A stretch of DNA of 64,000 bases from assembly GCF_001831475.1 (NCBI RefSeq), contig NZ_CP017688.1:1-64000 (forward strand). The letters run 5' to 3'. Source of the DNA: Flavobacterium crassostreae (GTDB lineage Bacteria; Bacteroidota; Bacteroidia; Flavobacteriales; Flavobacteriaceae). This document shows, piece by piece, positions 18,687 to 27,571 of this stretch. The notes beneath the pieces were generated by a model. The model was not told the origin of the DNA and did not search any database. It saw only the letters and a list, made by a program, of their open reading frames with translations. A program made the translations under genes and the position numbers. Numbering within the stretch: position 1 is the stretch's first letter; the number at the start of each line of letters is the position of its first letter.

Positions 18687-20948
18687 TTATGCTTCGGCTG
18701 CAATCAAGTTTAATGCAGATCCAGCAACATACCATCCAATTTGTCCTTCATTATAGGTGTGGTTAGCCAAGATTAGATCTTTGCTTCCATCAGCATGTAC
18801 AAATTCTATGGTTAACGGTTTTCCTGGAGCAAAATCTACTAAATCTACAAAGTTGATGGTATCGTCTTCTTGAATTTTGTCATAATCAGCCTCATTTGCA
18901 AAAGTTAATCCCAAAAGTCCTTGTTTTTTAAGATTGGTTTCATGGATACGTGCAAATGATTTTACGAGTACCGCTTTCACGCCCAAAAAGCGAGGTTCCA
19001 TTGCGGCATGCTCTCTAGAGGATCCTTCTCCATAATTATGATCTCCAATAATTACCGAAGGTATTCCGGCTGCTTTGTAGGCTCTAGCTACTGCAGGGAC
19101 AGCATCATAAGCACCGGTTAGTTGATTTTTTACCGAATTGGTTTTTTGAGTGTATGCATTTATGGCACCGATCAACATATTGTTCGAAATATTATCCAAA
19201 TGCCCTCTAAAACGCAACCAAGGTCCTGCCATTGAAATATGGTCTGTTGTACATTTTCCATATGCTTTTATTAGCAATTTTGCTCCGGTTATATTCTTAC
19301 CGTCCCAAGCATCAAATGGAGCTAATAACTGTAACCTGTCTGATGTTTCGCTAACAGCGATTTGCACTCCAGATCCATCTAGTGCAGGCGCCTGAAAACC
19401 ATTATCCTCTACATCAAAACCTCTTTTAGGCAATTCATCGCCATAAGGAGCATTTAATTTCACTTCTTCTCCTTTATCATTCAATAATGTGTCGGTAAGT
19501 GGATTAAAGTCTAATCTTCCTGAAATTGCCAGCGCCGCTACCATTTCTGGAGAGGTCACAAAGGCATGTGTATTGGGATTACCATCTGCTCTTTTAGAAA
19601 AATTACGATTAAAAGAGTGTACAATAGTATTTTTTTCTTGCTTATCTGCTCCAGCTCTATCCCATTGCCCAATGCAAGGACCACATGCGTTGGTAAATAC
19701 TTTGGTTCCCATTTTCTCAAAAGTAGCAATGATGCCATCTCTTTCGATGGTATATCTAATTTGTTCGGATCCTGGATTGATTCCAAATTCTGCTTTTGGA
19801 GTAATGCCGTGGGCTACAGCTTGGTTTACAATAGATGCAGCGCGAGCCATATCTTCATAAGAAGAGTTGGTGCAAGACCCTATTAATCCCCATTCTACTT
19901 TTAGAGGCCATCCGTTAGCCGCCGCTTCGGCTTTCATTTCAGAAACTGGCGTACCTCTATCTGGCGTAAAAGGACCATTGATATACGGCTCCAATTCTGA
20001 GAGATTAATCTCAATTACTTGATCAAAATACTGCTCTGGATTAGCATACACTTCGGGATCTCCTGTTAAATAACTAGCCACTTTATCCGCAGCATCTACT
20101 ACATCTTGTCGTCCTGTTGCAGATAGATACCTGCGCATAGAATCGTCATAACCAAAGGTAGAAGTTGTTGCTCCAATTTCGGCTCCCATATTACAAATGG
20201 TACCCTTACCGGTACAAGACATATTTGTGGCACCTTCGCCAAAATATTCTACAATTGCACCTGTCCCACCTTTTACAGTAAGAATATCTGCTACTTTTAA
20301 AATTACATCTTTTGGTGCGGTCCAACCAGATAATTTTCCGGTTAACTTGACCCCTATTAATTTAGGAAACTTTAGTTCCCAAGACATTCCGGACATGACA
20401 TCTACTGCATCTGCTCCTCCAACTCCAATGGCCAACATCCCTAAACCGCCTGCATTCACGGTATGAGAATCGGTACCAATCATCATTCCACCCGGAAAGG
20501 CATAATTTTCTAAAACAATTTGATGTATAATTCCAGAACCTGGTTTCCAGAACCCGATGCCGTATTTATTTGAAACCGAAGAAAGAAAATCAAAAACTTC
20601 GCTGGATTGTTGTTTTGCAAATGCCAAATCTTTTTCGGCACCTACTTTAGCCAAAATAAGGTGATCACAATGTACCGTTGTAGGAACTGCAACCGTTTTC
20701 TTGCCTGCATGCATGAACTGCAATAGAGCCATTTGGGCTGTTGCATCTTGACATGCTACTCTATCTGGAGCAAAATCTACATAATCCACTCCTCTTTTGT
20801 AGGCTTGCTTAGCATTTCCTTCCCAAAGGTGGTTGTACAAAATTTTCTCAGTCAAAGTAAGTGGACGCGCAACTACTTCTCGTGCAGCATCAACACGAGT
20901 AACCATGTTGTCGTACACTTTTTTAATCATATCAATATCAAAAGCCAT
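18687..20948 (-). CDS. acn: Aconitate hydratase (mitochondrial-type)
   Basis: 4Fe-4S enzyme that isomerises citrate to isocitrate in the TCA cycle. The 753 residues match the mitochondrial aconitase subfamily, shorter than the roughly 890-residue AcnA of E. coli. Cluster ligands lie in GSCTNSS and in ACGPCIG (two Cys), and the swivelling C-terminal domain carries [15 protein letters not shown]. Monocistronic: a good -7 element lies 28 bases upstream and a strong hairpin terminator downstream. Confidence 0.97.
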   Translation of the reverse strand: MAFDIDMIKKVYDNMVTRVDAAREVVARPLTLTEKILYNHLWEGNAKQAYKRGVDYVDFAPDRVACQDATAQMALLQFMHAGKKTVAVPTTVHCDHLILAKVGAEKDLAFAKQQSSEVFDFLSSVSNKYGIGFWKPGSGIIHQIVLENYAFPGGMMIGTDSHTVNAGGLGMLAIGVGGADAVDVMSGMSWELKFPKLIGVKLTGKLSGWTAPKDVILKVADILTVKGGTGAIVEYFGEGATNMSCTGKGTICNMGAEIGATTSTFGYDDSMRRYLSATGRQDVVDAADKVASYLTGDPEVYANPEQYFDQVIEINLSELEPYINGPFTPDRGTPVSEMKAEAAANGWPLKVEWGLIGSCTNSSYEDMARAASIVNQAVAHGITPKAEFGINPGSEQIRYTIERDGIIATFEKMGTKVFTNACGPCIGQWDRAGADKQEKNTIVHSFNRNFSKRADGNPNTHAFVTSPEMVAALAISGRLDFNPLTDTLLNDKGEEVKLNAPYGDELPKRGFDVEDNGFQAPALDGSGVQIAVSETSDRLQLLAPFDAWDGKNITGAKLLIKAYGKCTTDHISMAGPWLRFRGHLDNISNNMLIGAINAYTQKTNSVKNQLTGAYDAVPAVARAYKAAGIPSVIIGDHNYGEGSSREHAAMEPRFLGVKAVLVKSFARIHETNLKKQGLLGLTFANEADYDKIQEDDTINFVDLVDFAPGKPLTIEFVHADGSKDLILANHTYNEGQIGWYVAGSALNLIAAEA

Positions 20949-20976
20949 AATATATAGGTGTTTCTTATTAGTAAAG

Positions 20977-21007
20977 CAAATTTAAGAATTTATGATGAGA
21001 CTTAAAA
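20977..21007 (-). promoter_or_regulatory. Promoter of the aconitase gene
   Basis: On the minus strand TTTT (21007-21004), a 19-base spacer and TAAATTTG (20984-20977), an exact -7 match. Confidence 0.6.
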
Positions 21008-21267
21008 AAAATTTAATAGAAGTCGTGATTTCAAAAAATATTATTATTAAATACCCGAATTAAGTCCCTTCTATTGAGAATAACGCAAAATTAAAGTGTT
21101 AAATTATCAAATTAATATAATTTTAATAGTTCCCATTGCTGTAAATTTAGCACACAAATACCATTAGCATTGCATAAGGCCTAAAAACAACTCAAAATGC
21201 TATACTGTAACAGCTTAGCCAAAATAAATTTTCCAGACATCTCTTAGAGCATAAATATATCCGGTAT
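21008..21267. other. AT-rich intergenic region, no gene seen
   Basis: Between the aconitase promoter and the PAS protein gene I see no supported gene. A 64-codon minus-strand frame at 21192-21386 overlaps the PAS gene out of frame and looks fortuitous. Confidence 0.5.
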
Positions 21268-21897
21268 TTATCTTCCAAAAAATCTAGCAAAAAAACCTTT
21301 ACTTTCTGTTTCCTCTTCTTGTTCTTGCTCGTTCTTTTTTTGAAAATATTGGGATTGTTCGTAATCCAATATACATTCTTTAACATATTCTATATAGGTT
21401 CGGTTTTTTTCTTCCAAAAAACCAATCATATACCGCTCACTTGCCTCCAAACCGCTTACCGACTCAATTTGCAGCAATCGTTTATACAAAGGCTCAATGT
21501 GTTTTGTAATCACCTCTTCTGGAACCGCTTTTCTTCTACCAAAATAGTGGGTAATCTCGCCATTAGCATCTTTTGAAATTTCAAAATCGGTAACCACCCA
21601 GTAATACCTTCCGGATTTGGCAAGGTTTTTTACTACTGCATAAAAATTTCTTCCTGCTTTTAAATTTTCCCAAAGCACCTTAAAGATCACCCGTGGCATA
21701 TCCGGGTGTCTTACCAAACTGTGTGGCTGAGACATGAGTTCATAATCTTCGTAACCACAAACGTCAATAAAAACTTCATTAGCATATTCAATAATTCCTT
21801 TAGAATCTGTTTTGCTCATAATCACTTGGGTTTTATCCCAAGAAACTTCTTTATCAATTGGTGTTGGTCTTTTAAAAATAGTATTGTTTGGAGTCAT
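21268..21897 (-). CDS. Stand-alone PAS-domain protein
   Basis: The protein has 209 residues. Residues about 20-130 form a PAS domain of the Aer/methyl-accepting type (GIIEYANEVFIDVCGYEDYEL, HSLVRHPDMP, FYAVVKNLAKSGRYYWV), the class that often binds FAD or haem. The C-terminal part is helical and charged and contains no recognisable output domain, so signalling would be through a partner. The ATG at 21897 begins where homologues do; the longer frame to 21927 runs over the promoter region. A palindrome lies upstream. Confidence 0.85.
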   Translation of the reverse strand: MTPNNTIFKRPTPIDKEVSWDKTQVIMSKTDSKGIIEYANEVFIDVCGYEDYELMSQPHSLVRHPDMPRVIFKVLWENLKAGRNFYAVVKNLAKSGRYYWVVTDFEISKDANGEITHYFGRRKAVPEEVITKHIEPLYKRLLQIESVSGLEASERYMIGFLEEKNRTYIEYVKECILDYEQSQYFQKKNEQEQEEETESKGFFARFFGR

Positions 21898-21940
21898 AAT
21901 TTTTTTTATTGTAAAATAATTCACCACAAAACTATCACTC

Positions 21941-21948
21941 CAAAGGTA
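21941..21948 (-). promoter_or_regulatory. Putative -7 element of the PAS gene
   Basis: On the minus strand TACCTTTG matches TAnnTTTG exactly, 43 bases upstream of the ATG. Confidence 0.55.
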
Positions 21949-21955
21949 GATCCTA

Positions 21956-21969
21956 TATGACTTTTGTCA
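21956..21969. promoter_or_regulatory. ATGAC-N4-GTCAT palindrome upstream of the PAS gene
   Basis: A perfect inverted repeat with a 4-base spacer sits just upstream of the -7 element, where the -33 region should be. The half site resembles those of Crp/Fnr-family regulators (TGAC arms). A regulatory role is inferred. Confidence 0.4.
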
Positions 21970-22110
21970 TGTTTACACCACTAAACACGCTCCTAACAAA
22001 AACCTACTCTAGCAAGTAGATACTTTATTAGCATGGTATTAAAATACAAACAGACTCGTTTTATTTTAACATAAAAATTGCTTTTTATAAAAAAACAGAA
22101 ATCTTAAATC

Positions 22111-23064
22111 TTAAAGCAAGGCTTCAATTATTTTCTCTTCTGTAATGCCTTCTGCTTCTGCTTTATAATTTTTAATAATTCGGTGTCTTAAAATACCTAT
22201 TGCGACGGCTTTTACATCTTCAATATCTGGAGAAAATTTCCCTTTAAAAGCAGCTTGTGCTTTGGCTGCCAAGATTAAATTTTGCGAAGCTCTTGGCCCT
22301 GCTCCCCAATCCAAATAATTTTTGACATACTCTGTTGCCAATACGCTATCTGGCCTTGTTTTACCTACAAGGTTTACAGCATATTCAATTACATTGTCTG
22401 CAACAGGAATTCTGCGGATTAATTGCTGAAATTCTATAATCTGTGACGCCGTAAACAAAGGGCTTATGGTGTTTTTTACCTCCGAGGTAGTCCTTTTTAC
22501 TACCTCTACTTCTTCTTCAAAACTTGGATAGGATAGTTTTATAGCAAACATAAAACGATCTAATTGGGCTTCTGGCAAAGGATAAGTCCCTTCTTGCTCT
22601 ATTGGATTTTGGGTGGCTAAAACAAAATAAGGCAAGGCTAATTTATAATTAAGTCCTGCAATGGTTACCGAGCGTTCTTGCATTGCCTCCAACAAGGCTG
22701 CCTGTGTTTTGGGCGGGGTTCTATTGATTTCATCTGCCAGAATAATGTTTGAAAAAACAGGGCCTTTTATAAATTTAAACTGACGGTTTTCGTCCAAAAT
22801 CTCGCTACCCAAAATATCCGATGGCATTAAATCTGGCGTAAATTGTATTCTTTTAAAATCCAAACCTAAGGCTTGCGCCAGCGTATTTACCAATAGGGTT
22901 TTGGCCAATCCTGGAACCCCTACCAATAATGCGTGGCCTCCAGAGAAGATACAGAGCAAGATTTGGTCTACTACAGCATCTTGACCTACAATTATTTTTG
23001 CTATTTCGTTTTTAAGTTCGTTTCGTTTTTGAACTAGATTGTGTATTGCCGCAACATCAGACAT
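22111..23064 (-). CDS. MoxR-family AAA+ ATPase
   Basis: Cytosolic AAA+ chaperone-like ATPase of 317 residues, the normal size. Walker A is GVPGLAKT (49-56), Walker B IILADE (107-112), and ATQNP sensor-1 follows. MoxR ATPases usually act with VWA-domain proteins to insert metals or remodel enzymes, but no VWA gene is adjacent here. It starts 79 bases after the SurA-like gene, which is separated by a terminator. Confidence 0.94.
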   Translation of the reverse strand: MSDVAAIHNLVQKRNELKNEIAKIIVGQDAVVDQILLCIFSGGHALLVGVPGLAKTLLVNTLAQALGLDFKRIQFTPDLMPSDILGSEILDENRQFKFIKGPVFSNIILADEINRTPPKTQAALLEAMQERSVTIAGLNYKLALPYFVLATQNPIEQEGTYPLPEAQLDRFMFAIKLSYPSFEEEVEVVKRTTSEVKNTISPLFTASQIIEFQQLIRRIPVADNVIEYAVNLVGKTRPDSVLATEYVKNYLDWGAGPRASQNLILAAKAQAAFKGKFSPDIEDVKAVAIGILRHRIIKNYKAEAEGITEEKIIEALL

Positions 23065-23085
23065 GGTAAGGAAGTGTTTAAATTA

Positions 23086-23126
23086 AAAAAGAGTTAGCTT
23101 ATGAATTCATAAAACTAACTCTTTTT
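23086..23126 (-). terminator. Hairpin between the SurA-like and MoxR genes
   Basis: The 12-bp stem AAAAAGAGTTAG/CTAACTCTTTTT (23086-23097 with 23115-23126) encloses a second palindrome TTATGAATTCATAA. Read leftward it gives a terminator ahead of the MoxR gene's left neighbour region; since it is upstream of MoxR coding in the other direction, it ends the SurA-like transcript only if the order is read from MoxR's 5' side. Position: 22-59 bases upstream of the MoxR start and 18 bases past the SurA-like stop, so it terminates the SurA-like gene. Confidence 0.8.
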
Positions 23127-23143
23127 ATTTAGTATAAAAAATA

Positions 23144-24550
23144 TTATTTCTTTAGCCAATTATTGGTGAAATCACAGTCTCTGTATTCTCCGAGCACTTT
23201 GATATAGGTTTCTTTAATTTTTTCTTCAAACCATTTTCCAATTGCTTTGATTTGTTTTTCTTTCAAAGCGAGCTCTTTAATTTTGATGTAATCCGTGGCA
23301 TAATCTGCCGTATGCTCATTTATTCTGTTGGTTACCGTGATGAGTTTAAAACTTTTCTTTCCATTTTCGTCTGTATCCAAAATAGGTTGCGATATAGCAT
23401 CGTCTTTTAGGTTCGAAACTTGGCTGTAAAGACTGGGATCCATTTTGGTCAATTCAAAACGGGTGTCTTGGGTTTTAGGATTTATCAAAACGCCTCCATT
23501 GGCTCTGGTTTCTTTTTGATCCGACTCGGTTCTGGCCGCTTCTGCAAAAGTGAGTTTTTTGTCCAGAATTTTGGTTCTAATTAATGTTATTTTTTCTTTC
23601 GCCTCCTGAACGGCTTCTTCAGAAACCGATGGCGTTAATAAAATATGTCGTAAAGCAACCTCTTGTCCATTTATTTTATCTACCATAATAATATGGAATC
23701 CAAAATCGGTTTCAAATGGAGCCGAAATTTCGCCTTCTTGCAAACTAAAGGCAACATCTTTAAATTCTTTTACAAAAGGGGTCTTTCTGGTCATTTTGTA
23801 AAAACCACCATTAGAGGCAGACCCTGGATCTTTGGAATACAATACTGCCTTGGTTGCAAAACTAGACCCTGCTTGAACTTCTTTTTTAAATTCATTTAAG
23901 CGATCAATGACCTTTTGTTTTTCGAGATCCGAAATCTTTGGTGTAACGACTATTTGTGCTACTTCCATTTCTGCACCAAATAAAGGCAATTCTTTTTTGG
24001 GTATGGATTTAAAAAAGTTCCTTACCTCCTCTGGGGTAATCTCTACTTCTTCAATAATTTTTTTGGTCATTTCTGAACTCAGCTTTTGCTCTTTTAGAAT
24101 ATCAAAAAAATAGCTTTTAAAATCTTCTTCAGAATCTTTTTTGTAATACTGTATTACTTTTTCTAAAGAACCTATCTGACCTACCATATAGTTTAACCGC
24201 TCTTCCATCATTCCTTTAATCTCTGCATCGGTAACCTTGATACTGTCTTGCACTGCCTGATGGGCGTACAATTTATCTTCCATTAGTTTTCCTAACATTT
24301 GGCATCTGGTAATGCCTTTGATAGAATTGCCTTGACTTGAAATCTCCAAATACGATTTGTCAATATCTGAATCCAGAATAATATAATCTCCTACAGTTGC
24401 AATAATACCGTCAATTTTTTGTCTGGCATTGGTTGGTAGTTTTTTGACAACAGGAGCCACAACTGTATCCGCAATAATCTCTTGTGCTTGGATGGTATTT
24501 GTAGAAAACAAAAAAAGAGCAAGGGCAATTGCAATTGTAACGGACTTCAT
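23144..24550 (-). CDS. SurA-like periplasmic peptidyl-prolyl isomerase
   Basis: Outer-membrane protein chaperone with 468 residues: signal peptide (cleavage near TIQAQ), N-terminal SurA-like helical domain (about 40-165), then two parvulin domains at about 170-275 and 280-385 (the second begins VALRHILLTP). The C-terminal helix KWFEEKIKETYIKV closes the N-domain in SurA. The ATG at 24550 starts the signal peptide; the longer frame to 24571 adds unconserved residues. It probably escorts beta-barrels to the Bam complex. Confidence 0.92.
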   Translation of the reverse strand: MKSVTIAIALALFLFSTNTIQAQEIIADTVVAPVVKKLPTNARQKIDGIIATVGDYIILDSDIDKSYLEISSQGNSIKGITRCQMLGKLMEDKLYAHQAVQDSIKVTDAEIKGMMEERLNYMVGQIGSLEKVIQYYKKDSEEDFKSYFFDILKEQKLSSEMTKKIIEEVEITPEEVRNFFKSIPKKELPLFGAEMEVAQIVVTPKISDLEKQKVIDRLNEFKKEVQAGSSFATKAVLYSKDPGSASNGGFYKMTRKTPFVKEFKDVAFSLQEGEISAPFETDFGFHIIMVDKINGQEVALRHILLTPSVSEEAVQEAKEKITLIRTKILDKKLTFAEAARTESDQKETRANGGVLINPKTQDTRFELTKMDPSLYSQVSNLKDDAISQPILDTDENGKKSFKLITVTNRINEHTADYATDYIKIKELALKEKQIKAIGKWFEEKIKETYIKVLGEYRDCDFTNNWLKK

Positions 24551-24985
24551 CGGTATTGTTTTTAATAGCATTATTTAAAATTTATATTTTTATAGCAATT
24601 ATATTCTGATTTGCATTGTCATGCACGTTATTGGAGGCCAAATATACACCTTTAGAATCTAGAAATAAAAAAGTTCCTGCAAAAGAATGCGCTAAATTTG
24701 AGGCAAACAAAAATAACCATTCCATTATATAATACAACTTTACGGCTTATTATTAACAAAAATTTATAGGGCGCTTGCAGTTGGTTTTTTTATTTCAAAA
24801 ACACGCTTTGGACTTGCTTAAAACAACGTCTACATGCAATAAAAACACTTCAAAACAGTTTTTGATTTACTTCAAAAAAAAACGAGGCATTACCACTTTT
24901 AAAATGCTTGCAAAAAAAATTGGAGACTTTAAGGTTTGGTTTTTATAAATACGGCTACATTTTTTTAATTAGCGTTTATAAATAG
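24551..24985. other. Intergenic region between SurA-like gene and prfC
   Basis: About 435 bases of AT-rich DNA between divergent genes. No gene or RNA is supported, and no perfect TAnnTTTG element was found for the SurA-like gene. Confidence 0.5.
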
Positions 24986-24993
24986 TACTTTTG
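24986..24993 (+). promoter_or_regulatory. Putative -7 element of prfC
   Basis: TACTTTTG matches TAnnTTTG exactly, 19 bases before the prfC ATG, implying a leader of only about 14 bases. The -33 position is TTTT at 19-base spacing. Confidence 0.6.
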
Positions 24994-25012
24994 CAAACTA
25001 TTTACAATAAAT

Positions 25013-26602
25013 ATGAGCTTTTTAAAAGAAATACAAAGAAGAAGAACTTTCGGAATTATATCGCATCCAGATGCCGGTAAAACTACCCTTACAGAAAAAC
25101 TACTGCTTTTTGGTGGTGCCATTCAAGAGGCTGGTGCGGTCAAAAACAATAAAATTAAAAAAGGAGCCACGAGTGATTTTATGGAAATTGAACGCCAAAG
25201 AGGGATTTCGGTTTCTACCTCGGTTCTGGCATTTAATTATAAAGACAAAAAAATCAATATTCTGGATACGCCTGGGCATAAAGATTTTGCCGAAGACACC
25301 TTTAGAACCCTTACGGCAGTAGATAGTGTTATTGTAGTTATTGATGTAGCAAAAGGAGTTGAGGAGCAAACTGAGAAGTTAGTATCGGTGTGTAGAATGC
25401 GAAAAATACCCATAATTGTTTTCATTAATAAGATGGACCGAGAGGGTAAAGATGCTTTTGACCTTATGGACGAAGTGGAACAAAAACTGGGTCTAACGGT
25501 TACTCCTTTGAGTTTTCCTATCGGAATGGGGTATGATTTTCAAGGAATCTATAACTTATGGGAACAAAACATCAACTTATTTAGCGGAGATAATCGTAAA
25601 AATATAGAAGAAACTATTGCTTTCTCGGAGGTACAAAATCCAGAATTGGAAAAAATAATCGGACAAAAACCTGCTGCTACTCTACGAGAAGAATTGGAGT
25701 TAATTGACGAAGTCTATCCAAAGTTTAACCAACAAGATTACTTAGACGGCAAATTACAGCCTGTATTTTTTGGGTCTGCCTTAAATAATTTTGGAGTTAG
25801 AGAGCTTTTAGACTGTTTTGTGGCCATTGCGCCATCTCCAAGACCTAAAGAATCGGAAACCAGATTAGTGGATCCTACCGAAGAAAAAATGACTGGATTT
25901 GTGTTTAAAATCCACGCCAATATGGACCCAAAACACCGAGACCGGTTGGCTTTTATCAAAATTGTTTCTGGAACTTTTGAAAGAAACAAACCCTACTACC
26001 ACGTTAAATTAAAAAAGAATCTAAAATTTTCTAGTCCGAATGCCTTTTTTGCCGAAAAGAAAGAAATTGTAGATATTTCTTACCCTGGAGATATTGTTGG
26101 ACTTCATGATACCGGAAACTTTAAAATTGGAGATACACTAACCGAGGGCGAAATCATGAGCTTTAAAGGGATTCCAAGTTTTTCTCCAGAACATTTTAGA
26201 TACATCAATAATGCAGATCCTTTAAAAGCCAAGCAACTAGATAAAGGAGTAGACCAATTAATGGACGAAGGGGTAGCACAGTTGTTCACACTTGAGATGA
26301 ATAACCGAAAAATAATTGGTACCGTTGGAGCCCTCCAATACGAAGTTATTCAGTACCGATTGGAACATGAATATGGTGCAAAATGTACTTATGAAAACTT
26401 TCCGGTACATAAGGCTTGTTGGGTAAAACCGAGCGATCCTAAAAATGAAGAATTTAAGGAGTTTAAACGAATTAAACAGAAATTTTTGGCCAAAGATAAA
26501 TACGGGCAATTGGTATTTCTTGCAGATTCTGACTTTACCATTCAAATGACACAAAACAAATACCCAAGTGTACACTTGTTTTTCACCTCGGAGTTTGAAT
26601 AA
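25013..26602 (+). CDS. prfC: Peptide chain release factor 3
   Basis: Translational GTPase that recycles RF1/RF2 after termination. The protein has 529 residues, the normal RF3 length. The GTP-binding motifs are SHPDAGKTT (17-25), DTPGHKDF and NKMDRE, followed by beta-barrel domains II and III. Distinguished from EF-G by its length and by the absence of domains IV and V. Monocistronic, with its own -7 element and a strong terminator. Confidence 0.96.
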   Translation: MSFLKEIQRRRTFGIISHPDAGKTTLTEKLLLFGGAIQEAGAVKNNKIKKGATSDFMEIERQRGISVSTSVLAFNYKDKKINILDTPGHKDFAEDTFRTLTAVDSVIVVIDVAKGVEEQTEKLVSVCRMRKIPIIVFINKMDREGKDAFDLMDEVEQKLGLTVTPLSFPIGMGYDFQGIYNLWEQNINLFSGDNRKNIEETIAFSEVQNPELEKIIGQKPAATLREELELIDEVYPKFNQQDYLDGKLQPVFFGSALNNFGVRELLDCFVAIAPSPRPKESETRLVDPTEEKMTGFVFKIHANMDPKHRDRLAFIKIVSGTFERNKPYYHVKLKKNLKFSSPNAFFAEKKEIVDISYPGDIVGLHDTGNFKIGDTLTEGEIMSFKGIPSFSPEHFRYINNADPLKAKQLDKGVDQLMDEGVAQLFTLEMNNRKIIGTVGALQYEVIQYRLEHEYGAKCTYENFPVHKACWVKPSDPKNEEFKEFKRIKQKFLAKDKYGQLVFLADSDFTIQMTQNKYPSVHLFFTSEFE

Positions 26603-26620
26603 AATACAACTATAAGCATA

Positions 26621-26658
26621 AAAAAAACGCTAATCTAAAGTAAGTTAGCGTTTTTTTT
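26621..26658. terminator. Terminator after prfC
   Basis: A 13-bp perfect stem AAAAAAACGCTAA/TTAGCGTTTTTTT (26621-26633 with 26645-26657) with an 11-base loop, useful in both directions between convergent genes. Confidence 0.92.
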
Positions 26659-26686
26659 ATGTGTATTCTTTTATGGACTGCTGGGA

Positions 26687-27046
26687 TTATGTCAAAGCTA
26701 TTTCATGATTTACTGCCTTTTTTAAAAAAGCCTTAGTTAATAGCCTATTGAGATAAATTCCAGAGCTGATAATTTGTTTTTTAGTACTTAAGGTTCCTGG
26801 TGCTGAATACGGATTGTGCGGTTTTTGTGAAGACCCCATAAACCACAATACAAATTCCATATTTTTGGAGGCTTTGCTTGTTTCTGTCTGGAACTCCTGC
26901 TCTATAACCAACGCACCATTTGTAGTCCAGAGGGTATTTTGTTCTTGAACTTGACCAAATGCAGACCCAGAGAACAATAGAAACCCGAAAATAACCAACC
27001 CAAAAAGTAGTGATTTTTTAATCTTTGTTGGAATAATACCATTCAT
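26687..27046 (-). CDS. Hypothetical exported protein
   Basis: I do not recognise this 119-residue protein. It has a basic N-terminus and a hydrophobic signal segment (about 11-31) ending SGSAFGQ, a plausible signal peptidase I site. The mature part of about 88 residues is polar, has no cysteine, and shows a KKxIISSGIYLNRLLTKAF amphipathic helix near the end. It is preceded by an exact -7 element and converges on prfC, so it is likely a real, separately transcribed gene. Confidence 0.65.
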   Translation of the reverse strand: MNGIIPTKIKKSLLFGLVIFGFLLFSGSAFGQVQEQNTLWTTNGALVIEQEFQTETSKASKNMEFVLWFMGSSQKPHNPYSAPGTLSTKKQIISSGIYLNRLLTKAFLKKAVNHEIALT

Positions 27047-27087
27047 AAAGCCTTAATTATAAGAAAGTTCTTTTCTTTTTATTGGGA

Positions 27088-27095
27088 CAAAGTTA
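27088..27095 (-). promoter_or_regulatory. Putative -7 element of the hypothetical exported protein gene
   Basis: On the minus strand TAACTTTG matches TAnnTTTG exactly, 41 bases upstream of the ATG. Confidence 0.5.
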
Positions 27096-27212
27096 CACTA
27101 TACTTTGGTCATTAGGGCAAGCTATTTAAAAAATATTTTTAGAAAATACATTAAGCTATCCTATCTACTACAGAATAATCTTTGAAAAGCTCTAAAACAC
27201 TAGTGTTCTAAT

Positions 27213-27246
27213 AAAAAAAACCGCCTCAAAAGTATTGAGGCGGTTT
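27213..27246 (-). terminator. Terminator of the rpoBC-DUF3467 transcript
   Basis: A 12-bp stem AAACCGCCTCAA/TTGAGGCGGTTT (27218-27229 with 27235-27246) with a 5-base loop; the plus-strand A-run provides the T-tract. It lies 12 bases past the DUF3467 stop and marks the end of the cluster. Confidence 0.92.
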
Positions 27247-27258
27247 CTTAATGTATAA

Positions 27259-27567
27259 CTATGCTTGTCCGGTGGGACCAAAATTGAGTGGTATGGGAGT
27301 TTGTTCCGTGTCTTTAATCTCGCCATGGGCAATTTCAAAACGATGGATATTCTCTCCTATGGCCTTTAACAATCTTTTGGCATGTTGTGGGGTCAAGACA
27401 ATTCTTGATTTTACTTTAGCCTTAGGAATACCTGGCATGATGCTTACAAAATCCAGAACAAACTCGGAAGAAGAATGGTTGATAATGGCTAGGTTAGAAT
27501 AAATTCCTTCCGCAGTTTTCTCATCTAATTCTATATTAATTTGATCTTGTTGATTTGAGTTACTCAT
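27259..27567 (-). CDS. DUF3467 protein coupled to rpoC
   Basis: The protein has 102 residues, soluble and acidic, of the DUF3467 family. The central part (GIYSNLAIINHSSSEFVLDF, then SRIVLTPQHAKRLLKAIGEN) is the conserved core. The function is unknown. Its start lies 4 bases after the rpoC stop and before the shared terminator, so it is the last gene of the RNA polymerase operon, an arrangement I know from other Bacteroidota. Constant linkage to rpoC suggests a transcription-related role, which is inference. Confidence 0.88.
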   Translation of the reverse strand: MSNSNQQDQINIELDEKTAEGIYSNLAIINHSSSEFVLDFVSIMPGIPKAKVKSRIVLTPQHAKRLLKAIGENIHRFEIAHGEIKDTEQTPIPLNFGPTGQA

Positions 27568-27571
27568 GTTT

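Noticed and set aside
19489..19860. 123-codon plus-strand frame
   Set aside because: Antisense to aconitase; composition is dictated by the real gene on the other strand.
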